From: Salarchaeum sp. JOR-1
GTDB lineage: Archaea; Halobacteriota; Halobacteria; Halobacteriales; Halobacteriaceae
Assembly (NCBI RefSeq): GCF_007833275.1
Contig: NZ_CP042241.1
Coordinates: forward strand, 248,001 to 312,000
Direction of reading: 5' to 3'
DNA: 64,000 nt
This document shows positions 35,643 through 43,970 of the stretch, one piece after another. Numbering within the stretch: the first letter of the stretch is position 1; each line of letters opens with the position of its first letter. Made by a program: the position numbers and the translations under genes. A model generated the notes under the pieces. It was given only the letters and a program-made list of their open reading frames with translations. It did not search any database and was not told the DNA's origin.

Positions 35643-36070
35643 ACCCCCGAGTCGTCCCGGTTCCCTACTTGAAGGTTCGTCGCGCGGAGGCGGGGGCCGG
35701 CCGGACACGCGACCAGCGCGAGCACGAGCGTCGTCCGCCTGCTCGCGGTCAGCCGGCGCTCAGACGCGACCGGTACCGGGAGCCGACACACCCGGCGGTC
35801 GAAGGCGGCAGCGTGAACGCGGACTCCGCGGTCGACCGAGAGGCTGATTCCGGCTGGGAGCACGAGTGAGAGTGTGCGGGTCGCAGCCGTCCCGGGTGGT
35901 GCAGCGTTCGAGGTGGCGACGAGACCGTTCGCTGCGTCGCAGACGCGGTCGGCGGCGGTCGTCGCGGCGGCGAGCGCGCGGTCGGCGCGGGCGTCCTCGA
36001 CGGCGGGAAGTGCAGCCGCGACCAGCGCGGCGCCGACGGCTATCGCGACGAGCGCGCGAACCGCGGTCAC
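35288..36070 (-). CDS. Pilin-like protein with apparent 3' frameshift (DUF7311-like)
   Basis: The frame opens with a GTG at 36070 that overlaps the preceding stop (GTGA). Residues 1-20 are a membrane helix (ALVAIAVGAALVAAALP), followed by a small extracytoplasmic domain to about residue 130. After that the frame has no stop: it runs 355 bases into the ATPase gene as a Pro/Ser/Thr-rich tail to 35288. In the next frame a TAG lies at 35665-35667, just before the ATPase ATG, so a one-base slip near the G5 run at 35692-35696 would restore a protein of about 135 residues. The gene is therefore probably frameshifted or the read contains an error. Confidence 0.6.
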   Translation of the reverse strand: MTAVRALVAIAVGAALVAAALPAVEDARADRALAAATTAADRVCDAANGLVATSNAAPPGTAATRTLSLVLPAGISLSVDRGVRVHAAAFDRRVCRLPVPVASERRLTASRRTTLVLALVACPAGPRLRATNLQVGNRDDSGVCDDSARSSATTPTPGVAADPPSNATRSSSTPPTATATSPPLRNAARPPSTRSATATLPPSSSAVSDATTDTTTPRPRSSSPPAGSPPASATGTPASPRSPAPTRSPPPAKPPVAPVP

Positions 36071-36444
36071 AGGAACGCTCGAACGCGCTCGCGGAGCGAC
36101 TGCGGTTCAGGGGACTCGTCTACCCGCGGTTCGACATCGGGCACGGGATGCGGGAAGTCGGCCGCGCGCGTGGGTCGTGCGTCGTCTCGCGAAGCCGCCG
36201 ATGGCCGTACCGAGAACGCCTCGTTCGCGGGCTCCGAGGTTCGGTCGAGTTCGCCGACGTGTCCGCGGACGGCCTGAAGGTCGGCGTCGAGGTCGGCGAG
36301 CGCGCTCTCCAGGCGGTCGAGACGGGTTTCGAGGGCGTCGATTCGTTCGGGGGTTGTGGTGTCGAGGTCGGGGAGTTCGTCGGCGTCGGTGAGCGCGCGT
36401 TCGACCGCGCGGACGCGGTCGGCGAGCGAGGTTGTATCCGGCAT
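36067..36444 (-). CDS. Coiled-coil protein leading the secretion operon (DUF7310-like)
   Basis: A 125-residue acidic cytoplasmic protein. Residues about 7-68 are a heptad-patterned coiled coil (RVRAVERALTDADEL, then ALETRLDRLESALADLDAD). The C-terminal part is a Pro/Asp-rich linker ending SLRERVRAFL. It is the first gene of the operon and overlaps the next gene by 4 bases. A cytosolic adaptor for the ATPase is a reasonable guess. It is divergent from cetZ, with 75 bases between the starts. Confidence 0.76.
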   Translation of the reverse strand: MPDTTSLADRVRAVERALTDADELPDLDTTTPERIDALETRLDRLESALADLDADLQAVRGHVGELDRTSEPANEAFSVRPSAASRDDARPTRAADFPHPVPDVEPRVDESPEPQSLRERVRAFL

Positions 36445-36519
36445 ACACCCGACTGGCCGCGGCTTCCCGTTTCAACCCTCGGCGCAAGCTTGAAGGCGTC
36501 TAACAGAGAGCATTCGTGC

Positions 36520-37593
36520 ATGAAGGCCGCCCTCGTCGGCGTCGGCCAAGCCGGCGGTAAACTCACCCAAGCCCTCGTCCGAAACGACCGCGAGAACGGC
36601 TATGGAGCCGTGCAGGGAGCGCTCGCCGTCAACACCGCGCGCCAGGATCTCGCCCCGCTCGACATCCCAACCCTCCTCATCGGTCAGGACGTCGTCAGCG
36701 GCGACGGCGTCGGCGGCGAGAACGAACTCGGCGCGGAACTCATGCAGGAGGACACGCCCGAAGTCGTGAACGCCCTCGACGGCACTATCACCAGCCGCAC
36801 CGAAGCCGTGTTCGTCGTCGCCGGCCTCGGCGGCGGCACCGGCAGCGGCGGCGCGCCCGTCCTCGTCCGCGAACTCAAGCGCGTCTACGACATCCCCGTC
36901 TACTGCCTCGGCGTCCTCCCCGGACGCAACGAAGGCGCGCTCTATCAGGCGAACGCCGGCCGCAGCCTCAAGACCGTTGTCCGGGAAGCCGACAGCACTC
37001 TCCTCGTCGACAACGACGCCTGGTACGCGAGCGGCCAGTCCGTCACCGACGCCTACGCCGCCATCAACGACACCGTCGCCCACCGAATCGGCCTCCTGCT
37101 CGCGTCCGGTGAAGCCACTGACGGCGTCGCCGAATCCGTCGTCGACTCCAGCGAGATCATCAACACCCTCCGCAACGGCAGCATGGCCGCCATCGGCTAC
37201 GCCAGCGCCGACGCCAGCGCCGACCCGGAGGAGAACATCAACGTGGTCACCAGCACGATCCGGAAATCCCTCCTCACCGGCATGAGCGTCCCCGAAACCA
37301 CCGAATCCGACGCCGCGCTCGTCGTCGTCGCCGGCCACCCCGACCGCATCCCCCGCAAAGGCGTCGAACGCGCCCGCCGCTGGATCGAGGACGAAACCGG
37401 TAGCACCCAGGTTCGCGGCGGCGACTACCCCCTCGACAGCGACCAGATCGCCGCCCTCGTCCTGCTCTCCGGTATCTCCCGCTCCAGCCGCGTCGAATCC
37501 TTCCTCGACCGCGCCCGCGAAGCCGCCAAAACCGATCCCGAACCCGACCCCGCCGACGCCTTCCAGAACGACGACCTCGACGGGCTGTTCTAA
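36520..37593 (+). CDS. cetZ: CetZ tubulin-like cytoskeletal protein
   Basis: A 357-residue GTP-binding protein of the archaeal CetZ family, which controls cell shape and motility in haloarchaea. The N-terminal ALVGVGQAGGKL (4-15) and the tubulin signature GGGTGSG (104-110) are intact. The catalytic T7-type region and a C-terminal acidic tail (PADAFQNDDLDGLF) are also seen. It lacks the longer tail of FtsZ1/FtsZ2. The ATG at 36520 is preferred; an upstream in-frame region covers the divergent promoter. Followed by a possible terminator. Confidence 0.94.
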   Translation: MKAALVGVGQAGGKLTQALVRNDRENGYGAVQGALAVNTARQDLAPLDIPTLLIGQDVVSGDGVGGENELGAELMQEDTPEVVNALDGTITSRTEAVFVVAGLGGGTGSGGAPVLVRELKRVYDIPVYCLGVLPGRNEGALYQANAGRSLKTVVREADSTLLVDNDAWYASGQSVTDAYAAINDTVAHRIGLLLASGEATDGVAESVVDSSEIINTLRNGSMAAIGYASADASADPEENINVVTSTIRKSLLTGMSVPETTESDAALVVVAGHPDRIPRKGVERARRWIEDETGSTQVRGGDYPLDSDQIAALVLLSGISRSSRVESFLDRAREAAKTDPEPDPADAFQNDDLDGLF

Positions 37594-37598
37594 CGAAC

Positions 37599-37684
37599 CG
37601 TTTTCTCCGTCGGGTTCGCCTCCGGCGAACCACTCCTCGAAAACTCTCCACCAAAAAGGCCGAGCGCGCCCGCGGCGCGCTCGG
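37599..37684. terminator. Candidate bidirectional terminator region
   Basis: Between cetZ and the convergent phosphatase gene are a T4 run just after the cetZ stop (37600-37603), a perfect 8-3-8 hairpin at 37613-37631 (GGTTCGCC, TCC, GGCGAACC), and a perfect 10-base stem at 37660-37669 paired with 37675-37684 (CCGAGCGCGC and GCGCGCTCGG, loop CCGCG). Haloarchaeal termination mainly needs T-runs, so the hairpins may act on RNA stability instead. Confidence 0.5.
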
Positions 37685-37734
37685 TACGACAGCGGAGCGA
37701 CTTCCGCGCCGCAACCGCGACCGCACCGCGACCG

Positions 37735-39075
37735 CTACAGCAACGTTTTGCCGTCGAAGTCGGTGGTGTCGTAGTCGATGTCGAGGAGGTCGAGTATCGT
37801 GGGTGTGAGGTCGTAGAGGCTGGCGGCGTCGGTTCGGAGGCCGGGTTCGTCCGTCACGAGGAGTGCGTCGTCGAACGTGTGCATGCCGGTTCGGTGGCCG
37901 GTCTCGAACACGTCGTGGTCGTTCCGGAAGCCCGCTTTGAGGTCGAAGCCGTCGTTCGGGATGGCGACGAGGTCGGGCGCCATGTCGTCGTGCGGGCCGT
38001 CGAACGCGGCTTCCTTCTCCACGACGCGGTCGACGACGGGCGCGCCGTCCGGGCCGGTGAACTGGCGGAGGGCGTCCGCGAGTTCGTCGCGGACTGCCCG
38101 GTACTCGCTCTCGGGGACGCGCCCGCGGGGTTCGCGGCCCTCGAGGTTCAGGTAGAACCGGCCGGAGCTGAACGCGTACGCGCGCGCGTCGTCGCTGATG
38201 TCCGCGAGCGTCTCCGGGTCGGGGCCGTCGAAGTCGAGCCAGCCCTCTCGTTCGAGCCACGCGTTCGCGTACACTTCGTGCTCGAGGCCGGTGAACCCGT
38301 GGTCGGACGCGACGACGAACGCCACGTCGTCCGGGAGGCTATCGTAGAGGGCGCCGACGTACCGGTCGAGTTTCTCGTAGAACTCCAGGAAGTCGGTCTT
38401 GTATTCGCCGTCAGCGAGGTAGTCTCGGTAGAGGAAGTGGTTCACGTGGTCGGGCGCGGTGAACACGCCACAGAAGAGGGCCCAGTCGTTCGCGTCGACG
38501 AAGTGATCGAACGCCTCGTAGCGCGCGTCCAGCGTCTCGTGCGCGTTCGCGAGGAAGTCGGACTTGTCGTCGCGGTGGCCGAGTTTCGCGTTCGTCTGCA
38601 GGCGATACTCGATGCCGTCGAGGTACTCGGCGACTGCGGGCGGGTGTGCGGCCTGTTCGACGCTCGGCGAGAGGAATCCCGAAACCATCCGCTGCACGTC
38701 CTGCTGGGGCGGCGCGGTGACCGGGACGTTCAGGACGGTGGCGTTCCGGTCGGCGTCCGTGACGTGATCCCAGACCCGGGCGGTCTGCACGTCACCCCCC
38801 ATCGGAACGTACGTCTCGTACGCGCCGGTCTCGCGGTCTTGAAGGCCGTACACGCCCGTCCGCCCGGGGTTCTTCCCGGCGGTGAGCGCGGGCCAGCACG
38901 CCAGTTCGTCCGGCGGCGCGATGGAGTCGATGGTGTCGGTGCTGCCGTCGTTCGCGATGGCGGTGAGGTTCGAGAAGACGTCCGGGTGCTGGGCGACGAG
39001 GCTCGCCGGCACCCCGTCGAGGCCCAGGAACGCTACCCGTGGCGCGCCGCCGCCGAGGCGGTCGAGCAATCCCAT
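37735..39075 (-). CDS. Alkaline phosphatase-like phosphodiesterase
   Basis: A 446-residue soluble enzyme of the type I phosphodiesterase/nucleotide pyrophosphatase superfamily. FLGLDGVP (about 16-23) provides a metal Asp, LTAGKNPGRTGVYG (about 70-83) includes the nucleophile Thr region, FVVASDHGFTG (about 260) gives the second metal pair, and RTGMHTFDDALLVT near 410 carries a final metal His. No signal peptide is seen, so it is cytoplasmic. The substrate is unknown; haloarchaeal relatives are often next to sulfotransferase or glycan genes, not here. Confidence 0.87.
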   Translation of the reverse strand: MGLLDRLGGGAPRVAFLGLDGVPASLVAQHPDVFSNLTAIANDGSTDTIDSIAPPDELACWPALTAGKNPGRTGVYGLQDRETGAYETYVPMGGDVQTARVWDHVTDADRNATVLNVPVTAPPQQDVQRMVSGFLSPSVEQAAHPPAVAEYLDGIEYRLQTNAKLGHRDDKSDFLANAHETLDARYEAFDHFVDANDWALFCGVFTAPDHVNHFLYRDYLADGEYKTDFLEFYEKLDRYVGALYDSLPDDVAFVVASDHGFTGLEHEVYANAWLEREGWLDFDGPDPETLADISDDARAYAFSSGRFYLNLEGREPRGRVPESEYRAVRDELADALRQFTGPDGAPVVDRVVEKEAAFDGPHDDMAPDLVAIPNDGFDLKAGFRNDHDVFETGHRTGMHTFDDALLVTDEPGLRTDAASLYDLTPTILDLLDIDYDTTDFDGKTLL

Positions 39076-39120
39076 ACGCGGCCTTCGCGCGGCAGCGCCA
39101 AGAACCTTCCCAGGGCGGCT

Positions 39121-39219
39121 CTATTCGTCGGAGTCGTTCGCGTCCGTTTCGTCCGCGTCCTCGTAGTTGGTCGGGACGACGGTGACGTGCTGGATACCCA
39201 CGGGCTGTTTCGCTGCCAT
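39121..39219 (-). CDS. Possible 32-residue microprotein
   Basis: A 32-codon frame beginning MAAKQPVGIQHVTVVP and ending in an acidic DADETDANDSDE tail. The composition is typical of haloarchaeal proteins, and the frame fills most of a 240-base gap between two minus-strand genes. It is too short for ordinary gene calls. No Shine-Dalgarno is seen, in line with other leaderless genes here. Without homologues this remains tentative. Confidence 0.5.
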   Translation of the reverse strand: MAAKQPVGIQHVTVVPTNYEDADETDANDSDE

Positions 39220-39316
39220 GGGTGAGTGAAGGGGCGACACGCACCTAAAATTACCCATGGGCATAACGCATTCAGCGGGGGCGTCCGGATGCGCGAGAAG
39301 AATACGGGTTGCGCGG

Positions 39317-39850
39317 TTACGCGAAGTTCTCCTCGTAGAGCTCCTGCGCGTGCTCGATTGCGTCCTTCGCCGCCTGCTTGTCCTGCCACCCGAGCACTTC
39401 GACTTCCTTGCCCGCTTCGAGGTTCTTGTACGTCTCGAAGAACTCCTCGATCTCCTCTTTCTTCTGGTCGGTGACGTCCTCGATGTCCTCGATGTGATCG
39501 TACCGGGGGTCTTCGACGGGCACCGCGATGACCTTGTCGTCCTTCTCGCCGTCGTCGTCCATCTCCATCAGGCCGACGGGGCGCGCTTCGATGACGCAGC
39601 CGGGGAACGTCTGGTCTTTCACGAGCACGAGCACGTCGAACGGGTCCTCGTCGTCGTAGTACGACTGCGGGATGAAGCCGTAGTCGCTCGGGTAGTGGAC
39701 GTTCGAGTGGAGGACGCGGTCGAGCATCACGCCGGGGATGTTCTTGTCGTACTCGTACTTGTTCCGCTCGCCCTTCAGGCACTCCACGACGGCGTAGATG
39801 ACGTCGGGCGCGTCGGGGCCGGTTTCGAGGTCTTCCCAGAGATTCGTCAT
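39317..39850 (-). CDS. ppa: Inorganic pyrophosphatase, family I
   Basis: A soluble hexameric enzyme that hydrolyses pyrophosphate and drives biosynthesis. The 177 residues contain KYEYDK, the HYPSDYGFIPQSYYDD segment and the signature DDEDPFDVLV with the metal Asp residues (about 66-75), all intact. The length is standard. The ATG at 39850 is well placed. It is divergent from the PadR regulator, with about 110 bases between the starts. Confidence 0.96.
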   Translation of the reverse strand: MTNLWEDLETGPDAPDVIYAVVECLKGERNKYEYDKNIPGVMLDRVLHSNVHYPSDYGFIPQSYYDDEDPFDVLVLVKDQTFPGCVIEARPVGLMEMDDDGEKDDKVIAVPVEDPRYDHIEDIEDVTDQKKEEIEEFFETYKNLEAGKEVEVLGWQDKQAAKDAIEHAQELYEENFA

Positions 39851-39930
39851 GTGGATTCGACTGTGTTGAGCGGGTTAAAGGGCCTTTCGCATCGCTCCCG
39901 GGCGTCAAAACTCTCGGCGGCGTGAGAAGC

Positions 39931-39939
39931 GTTTAAATA
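39931..39939 (+). promoter_or_regulatory. TATA box of the PadR-family gene
   Basis: GTTTAAATA is a strong archaeal TATA box centred about 27 bases before the ATG at 39962, which predicts a leaderless mRNA and selects that ATG over an in-frame ATG four codons upstream. Confidence 0.7.
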
Positions 39940-39961
39940 GAGGGATGACATGTATTCCAGT

Positions 39962-40309
39962 ATGTCAGAGGCACAACGCGCGGTGCGTCAGGACGCCCGC
40001 GATCTGACTGCGTTCCAGAAGAACATCCTTGTCGTACTCGCTGAGGAGGCCCGCTACGGTCTCGCCATCAAGCGTGAGCTCGAAGACTACTACGGGGAAG
40101 AAGTCAACCACGGTCGACTCTACCCGAACCTCGACGACCTCGTCAACAAGGGCTTCGTGGAGAAGTCCGAACTCGACAAGCGCACGAACGAGTACGCGCT
40201 CACCGACGACGGCTTCGCGGCCGTCCTCGACGACATCGAGTGGACGCTCAGCAAGTTCGTCACCGACGACGACCGCGCAGAGACCGTCATCAACCTCGTC
40301 GAGAACTAA
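39962..40309 (+). CDS. PadR-family transcription regulator
   Basis: A 115-residue winged-helix regulator. The HTH region is RYGLAIKRELEDYYG (about 30-44), followed by the PadR hallmark VNHGRLYPNLDDLVNKGFV (47-65) and the wing NEYALTDDG. A short C-terminal helix should mediate dimerisation. This small form is common and very conserved in haloarchaea. Targets are not evident; autoregulation at the TATA box is possible. Its stop overlaps the rnhA operon gene tail to tail. Confidence 0.92.
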   Translation: MSEAQRAVRQDARDLTAFQKNILVVLAEEARYGLAIKRELEDYYGEEVNHGRLYPNLDDLVNKGFVEKSELDKRTNEYALTDDGFAAVLDDIEWTLSKFVTDDDRAETVINLVEN

Positions 40310-40857
40310 GCCGGATACCGTTCTCCCGCTATTTCGAACACCGCGCGTAGCGACCGCTCCAGCGCCGCTTCCTGCTCGTCGGTCGGCCAGACGTTCCGCG
40401 GGTAGTACTCGGCGCGGAACTCCCGGAGTTCCGCGCGGGTCGCGGTCTCCATCCGCCGCGAGTAGTGGTTACCCATGAAGTCCGCGAACGCGCGCGCGTT
40501 CGCCGCTTCAGACTCCCCGTACGTCTCGCGCACCGATTCGACGATGGCGCGGTTGTGTTCCTCGACCGTCTCCCACTCCTCGGCCTCGCCGCCCCGGGAG
40601 AGCGAGCGCTCGGCGGCCCGGTCGGTGTCCTCGATGCGTTCGACCCGAACCGTTCCGTCCTCCAGCCACTCTTCGGGATAGCAGACGAGTGTATCGCTGT
40701 CGTCCTCCTCGCGCACGCGAACCTCGAAGTCGTGCTCGGCGAGCAGGTCGTCGCGGCGCTCTCGATACGCCGCCGCCTCCTCGTCGTCGCCGACGCGGCG
40801 CGCGAGCCGGGTCAGGCGCTCGGCCTCGTCCACGACATCCTCCGGCACCTCAGTCAT
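40306..40857 (-). CDS. rnhA operon protein (DUF7108-like)
   Basis: A 183-residue acidic protein. It begins with a helix DEAERLTRLARRVGDDEEAAAY, contains DTLVCYPEEWLEDG near 54, and ends with a conserved NHYSRRMETAT and PTDEQEAALERSLR. No catalytic residues are recognised. Its ATG overlaps the rnhA stop by 8 bases, so it is translated from the same message. A role with RNase HI is inference from persistent neighbourhood. Confidence 0.8.
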   Translation of the reverse strand: MTEVPEDVVDEAERLTRLARRVGDDEEAAAYRERRDDLLAEHDFEVRVREEDDSDTLVCYPEEWLEDGTVRVERIEDTDRAAERSLSRGGEAEEWETVEEHNRAIVESVRETYGESEAANARAFADFMGNHYSRRMETATRAELREFRAEYYPRNVWPTDEQEAALERSLRAVFEIAGERYPA

Positions 40858-41443
40858 TGTCGAGCGCCTCGTTCGCGAGGTCGTCCGCGCGGTCGTTCAC
40901 CTCGCGCGGCACGTGCGTGAGCGACCAGTCGTCGAACCGGTCGAGGAGTTCGCGCACCCGGACGCGTTTCTCCTTCAGCGTGGGGTCGTTCGTGTTCCAC
41001 GCGCCCGTCACCTGCTTCACGATGAGCTGGGAGTCGCCCCGCACTTCGACCTCGTCGAAGCCGTAGCGGTCGGCGGCTTCGAGGCCCGCGACGAGGGCGT
41101 CGTACTCGGCCTGGTTGTTCGTCGCGCGGCCGATGCGGTCGCCGCCCTCCGCGACGATGCCGTCGCCGGAGACGAGCACCCAGCCGACCGCGGCGGGACC
41201 GGGGTTGCCGCGGCTCGCGCCGTCGAAGTAGACGTGCACCCGGCCCGCGTGGTCTTCCACGACGGCCGTGATGTCCGTGGGGGTCGCGCCCTGCACGACG
41301 ACCGTGTCGTCGTACGCGACCGCGGTGGCGTCCCCGAGGCTCGCGCGCCAGCGCTCGTGCTCGGTGTTTCCGTCCCCGACGGACGCACCCGCCGCCTGGA
41401 GGCGCTGGCGTGCGTCGTCGGGGTCGCAGTCGATGACCGGCAT
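40850..41443 (-). CDS. rnhA: Ribonuclease HI
   Basis: Cleaves the RNA strand of RNA-DNA hybrids. The 197-residue protein has an N-terminal extension (1-65) of the archaeal type followed by a complete RNase H domain: D74 in YFDGASRGN, E113 in NNQAEYDALV, D137 in RGDSQL, and D188 with H177 in HVPREVNDRADD. The ATG at 41443 is preferred; the frame upstream is Arg-rich and non-coding. A TATA-like GTTTACG on the minus strand at about 41468-41474 fits a leaderless start. Confidence 0.94.
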   Translation of the reverse strand: MPVIDCDPDDARQRLQAAGASVGDGNTEHERWRASLGDATAVAYDDTVVVQGATPTDITAVVEDHAGRVHVYFDGASRGNPGPAAVGWVLVSGDGIVAEGGDRIGRATNNQAEYDALVAGLEAADRYGFDEVEVRGDSQLIVKQVTGAWNTNDPTLKEKRVRVRELLDRFDDWSLTHVPREVNDRADDLANEALDND

Positions 41444-41658
41444 TCGCCCGATACGTGGGGGTTGGGGCGTAAACGCGTTGCGTGTTCTCTCCACGGGGAG
41501 ACTCCCGGAGCTTCGAGGGCGTCGCCGACGTGGGGCCCGCCACCGAAGCCACCGTCCGCAACGGGAACCAAGACCAGAGTGAGGCGGGAGATTCACGCCT
41601 CTACGGGTGTGTTAGGCGGATCGAAGGGGTTTTTGCCGCGTGATAGAAACCACGGGGC

Positions 41659-42378
41659 ATGAGTAACGCGTGGCGGGACTGGGACCACGTCCTGAAGGTC
41701 GATCCGGACAAGTCGCTCGTCGAGGGGGAGACGTTCGAGGACGTGTGTCGGACGGGAACCGACGCCATCGAGGTCGGTGGAACGCTGGACGTGACGTCGG
41801 AGAAGATGGAGCGCGTCATCGACGCCTGCCGCAAGCACGACGTGCCGATCTATCAGGAGCCGTCGAACCCGGCGGTCGTCGTGAACGACGACGCGCTCGA
41901 CGGCTACCTCGTCCCCATCGTGTTGAACGCGGGCGGCGTCTCCTGGATTACGGGCGCGCACAAGGAGTGGGTGCGTATCGGCGACGTGAACTGGGAGAAG
42001 ACCACGACCGAGGCATACATCGTGCTGAACGAGGAGTCGAGCGTCGCTGAGTTGACGGACGCGCAGTGCGCGCAGACGCCAGACGACGTGGCGGCGTACG
42101 CCACTGTCGCGGAGCGCATGCTCGGCCAGGACATCGTGTACGTCGAGTACTCCGGCACCTACGGCGACCCCGACATCGTGGAGGCCGCGCACGACGCGCT
42201 CGACGAGTCGACCCTGTTCTACGGCGGCGGTATCGGCGACTACGACAGCGCGTACGAGATGGGCGAACGCTCCGACGTGATCGTCGTCGGCGACCTCCTG
42301 CACGACGAGGGCTGTGACGCCGTCCGCCAGACCGTCGAAGGCGTGAAGGACGCGCACGGGAAGACCATCGACGCCTGA
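41659..42378 (+). CDS. Geranylgeranylglyceryl phosphate synthase
   Basis: Catalyses the first committed step of archaeal ether lipid synthesis: geranylgeranyl transfer to sn-glycerol-1-phosphate. The 239-residue TIM barrel has [10 protein letters not shown] (161-170) and GGGIGD (189-194), the phosphate-binding signatures of the group I GGGPS/PcrB family, and [11 protein letters not shown] near 213. The length agrees. A T-rich GGTTTTTG about 25-30 bases upstream serves as promoter. It is monocistronic, with 146 bases to the next gene. Confidence 0.95.
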   Translation: MSNAWRDWDHVLKVDPDKSLVEGETFEDVCRTGTDAIEVGGTLDVTSEKMERVIDACRKHDVPIYQEPSNPAVVVNDDALDGYLVPIVLNAGGVSWITGAHKEWVRIGDVNWEKTTTEAYIVLNEESSVAELTDAQCAQTPDDVAAYATVAERMLGQDIVYVEYSGTYGDPDIVEAAHDALDESTLFYGGGIGDYDSAYEMGERSDVIVVGDLLHDEGCDAVRQTVEGVKDAHGKTIDA

Positions 42379-42524
42379 ACACGGACGCGTTTACTCGGGG
42401 TTGCGACGCGCGACCGCGCGAGGGAAATCGTCCGCGTCGGAGACGCGCACGGGACGGCCATCCGCGCGTAGCGGTTCCGACGGGGGCCACTCGTTTCTTG
42501 TATCGCCGGGCCGTGTGTCCGGAC

Positions 42525-43064
42525 ATGACGCTCGTGGACGACGACGTGCTCGTCGAGGCCGGGAGCCGGGGGCAAAACCTCCTCGTCACGGAACTAGTTC
42601 GGCTGGTCGAACGCGGGCACGCCACCGACGAACCGGGCGTGTCGCGGGAGCGCCTCGACGCGTACATCGACGAAATCGGGGACGCGCGGGACGCGGACAC
42701 GATCCGGGCGGAACTGGAGGAACAGCTGACCGACACCGAGTCCTGGGTCGACGTAAACGCGGTCTACGAGGTGGAGAACGGCCGCGTGAGTCGATACCCC
42801 GCGTCCTGGCACGAGGCCGTCGAGCCGGCGGACGACCTCGTGGACGTCGTTCGCGTGCTGAACGAGCGGGTGAGCGACCCGCCGGAGAGCGGGGCGAGCG
42901 AGGGGATCGCGGAGGAGTTCCTGCTCGACGCGCTCGAAGTGCTCGGGGACTGGGAGCGCGAGCGGGCGAAGAACCGCATCGAGGAGCTGCGGTCGGCGGG
43001 CGTGCTCGCCGAGTACACCGATCAGCACCCGAAGGCGGGCGTTCGGGTCGCGGACGAGTCCTGA
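42525..43064 (+). CDS. Haloarchaeal conserved protein, unknown
   Basis: A 179-residue acidic cytoplasmic protein. The N-terminal two-thirds look helical (NLLVTELVRLVERG, DTIRAELEEQL) and the C-terminal part ends with RAKNRIEELRSAGVLAEYTD. No known motif. It lies 41 bases before pantoate kinase in the same direction, so it may be cotranscribed with the CoA genes; this is context only. The ATG at 42525 is the first with good spacing from the upstream AT-rich promoter zone. Confidence 0.68.
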   Translation: MTLVDDDVLVEAGSRGQNLLVTELVRLVERGHATDEPGVSRERLDAYIDEIGDARDADTIRAELEEQLTDTESWVDVNAVYEVENGRVSRYPASWHEAVEPADDLVDVVRVLNERVSDPPESGASEGIAEEFLLDALEVLGDWERERAKNRIEELRSAGVLAEYTDQHPKAGVRVADES

Positions 43065-43105
43065 ACCTGCAAGGCTTATCCTCGCCGACCGCCGAGTTCG
43101 TCGTG

Positions 43106-43933
43106 ATGACAGACGGAGCGCGCGCGTTCGTCCCCGGGCACGTCACGGGGTTGTTCAGCATCCATCGCGACGACGACCCGGCGCGGGCGGGGTCGCGGGG
43201 CGCGGGACTGACGCTGACGGACGGCGTCACCGTGTCGGTGCGGTCGGCCGACGAGTCCGCGGTGTTTCTGAACGGCGAACGCGCGGACGTGGCGGCGGTG
43301 GCGGGCGTGCTGGACGCGCTCGGCGTGACGGCGCGCGTCGAGGCGGAGACGCCGCTTCCGGTGGGCGCGGGGTTCGGCGTGTCGGGCGCGACGGCGCTGG
43401 GCGCGGCGTACGCGGCGAACGCGACCTTCGGCTGCGGGCGCTCGGAGAACGGTCTCGTCCGGCTCGCGCACGCGGCCGAGGTGGACGCCGGCACCGGACT
43501 GGGGGACGTGGTGGCGCAGGCGCGGGGCGGCGCGCCGATTCGGGAGGAACCAGGCGCGCCCCCGCACGGTCGATTGGACGGCGTGCCGGAGACGGCGCGC
43601 GTCGAGTACGCGTCGTTCGGCGGCCTCTCCACCGCGGACGTGCTCTCCGGGGACACGGAAACGCTGTCGGCCGCGGGCGAACGCGCGCTCGACCGCCTGC
43701 GGGACGAGCCGACGCTCGACCGGTTCGTCGCTGCGTCCCGGACGTTCGCCGCGGAGGCCGGCCTGCTGACTGACGACATCGACGAGGTCGTCGGGGACGT
43801 CCTGGACGCGGGCGGGCGGGCGTCGATGGCGATGCTCGGCCGGACGGTGTTCGCGCTCGGTCACGGCCTCACGGACGCGGGGTACGACGCCGAGGCCTGC
43901 CGGATTCATCCCGCGGGCGCGACGCTCCAGTAA
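43106..43933 (+). CDS. Pantoate kinase (archaeal CoA pathway, GHMP family)
   Basis: Phosphorylates pantoate in the archaeal CoA route. The 275-residue GHMP kinase has FVPGHVTGLFSIH near 8-20, the glycine-rich ATP loop PLPVGAGFGVSGATALG (about 84-100) and a C-terminal GRTVFALG strand. The partner enzyme gene follows after 37 bases, confirming the role. A GTG directly precedes the ATG; the ATG at 43106 is taken. Confidence 0.93.
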   Translation: MTDGARAFVPGHVTGLFSIHRDDDPARAGSRGAGLTLTDGVTVSVRSADESAVFLNGERADVAAVAGVLDALGVTARVEAETPLPVGAGFGVSGATALGAAYAANATFGCGRSENGLVRLAHAAEVDAGTGLGDVVAQARGGAPIREEPGAPPHGRLDGVPETARVEYASFGGLSTADVLSGDTETLSAAGERALDRLRDEPTLDRFVAASRTFAAEAGLLTDDIDEVVGDVLDAGGRASMAMLGRTVFALGHGLTDAGYDAEACRIHPAGATLQ

Positions 43934-43970
43934 ACGGCTCTTTTTTGCCGGGGCGGGCGTGAGAATGGGT

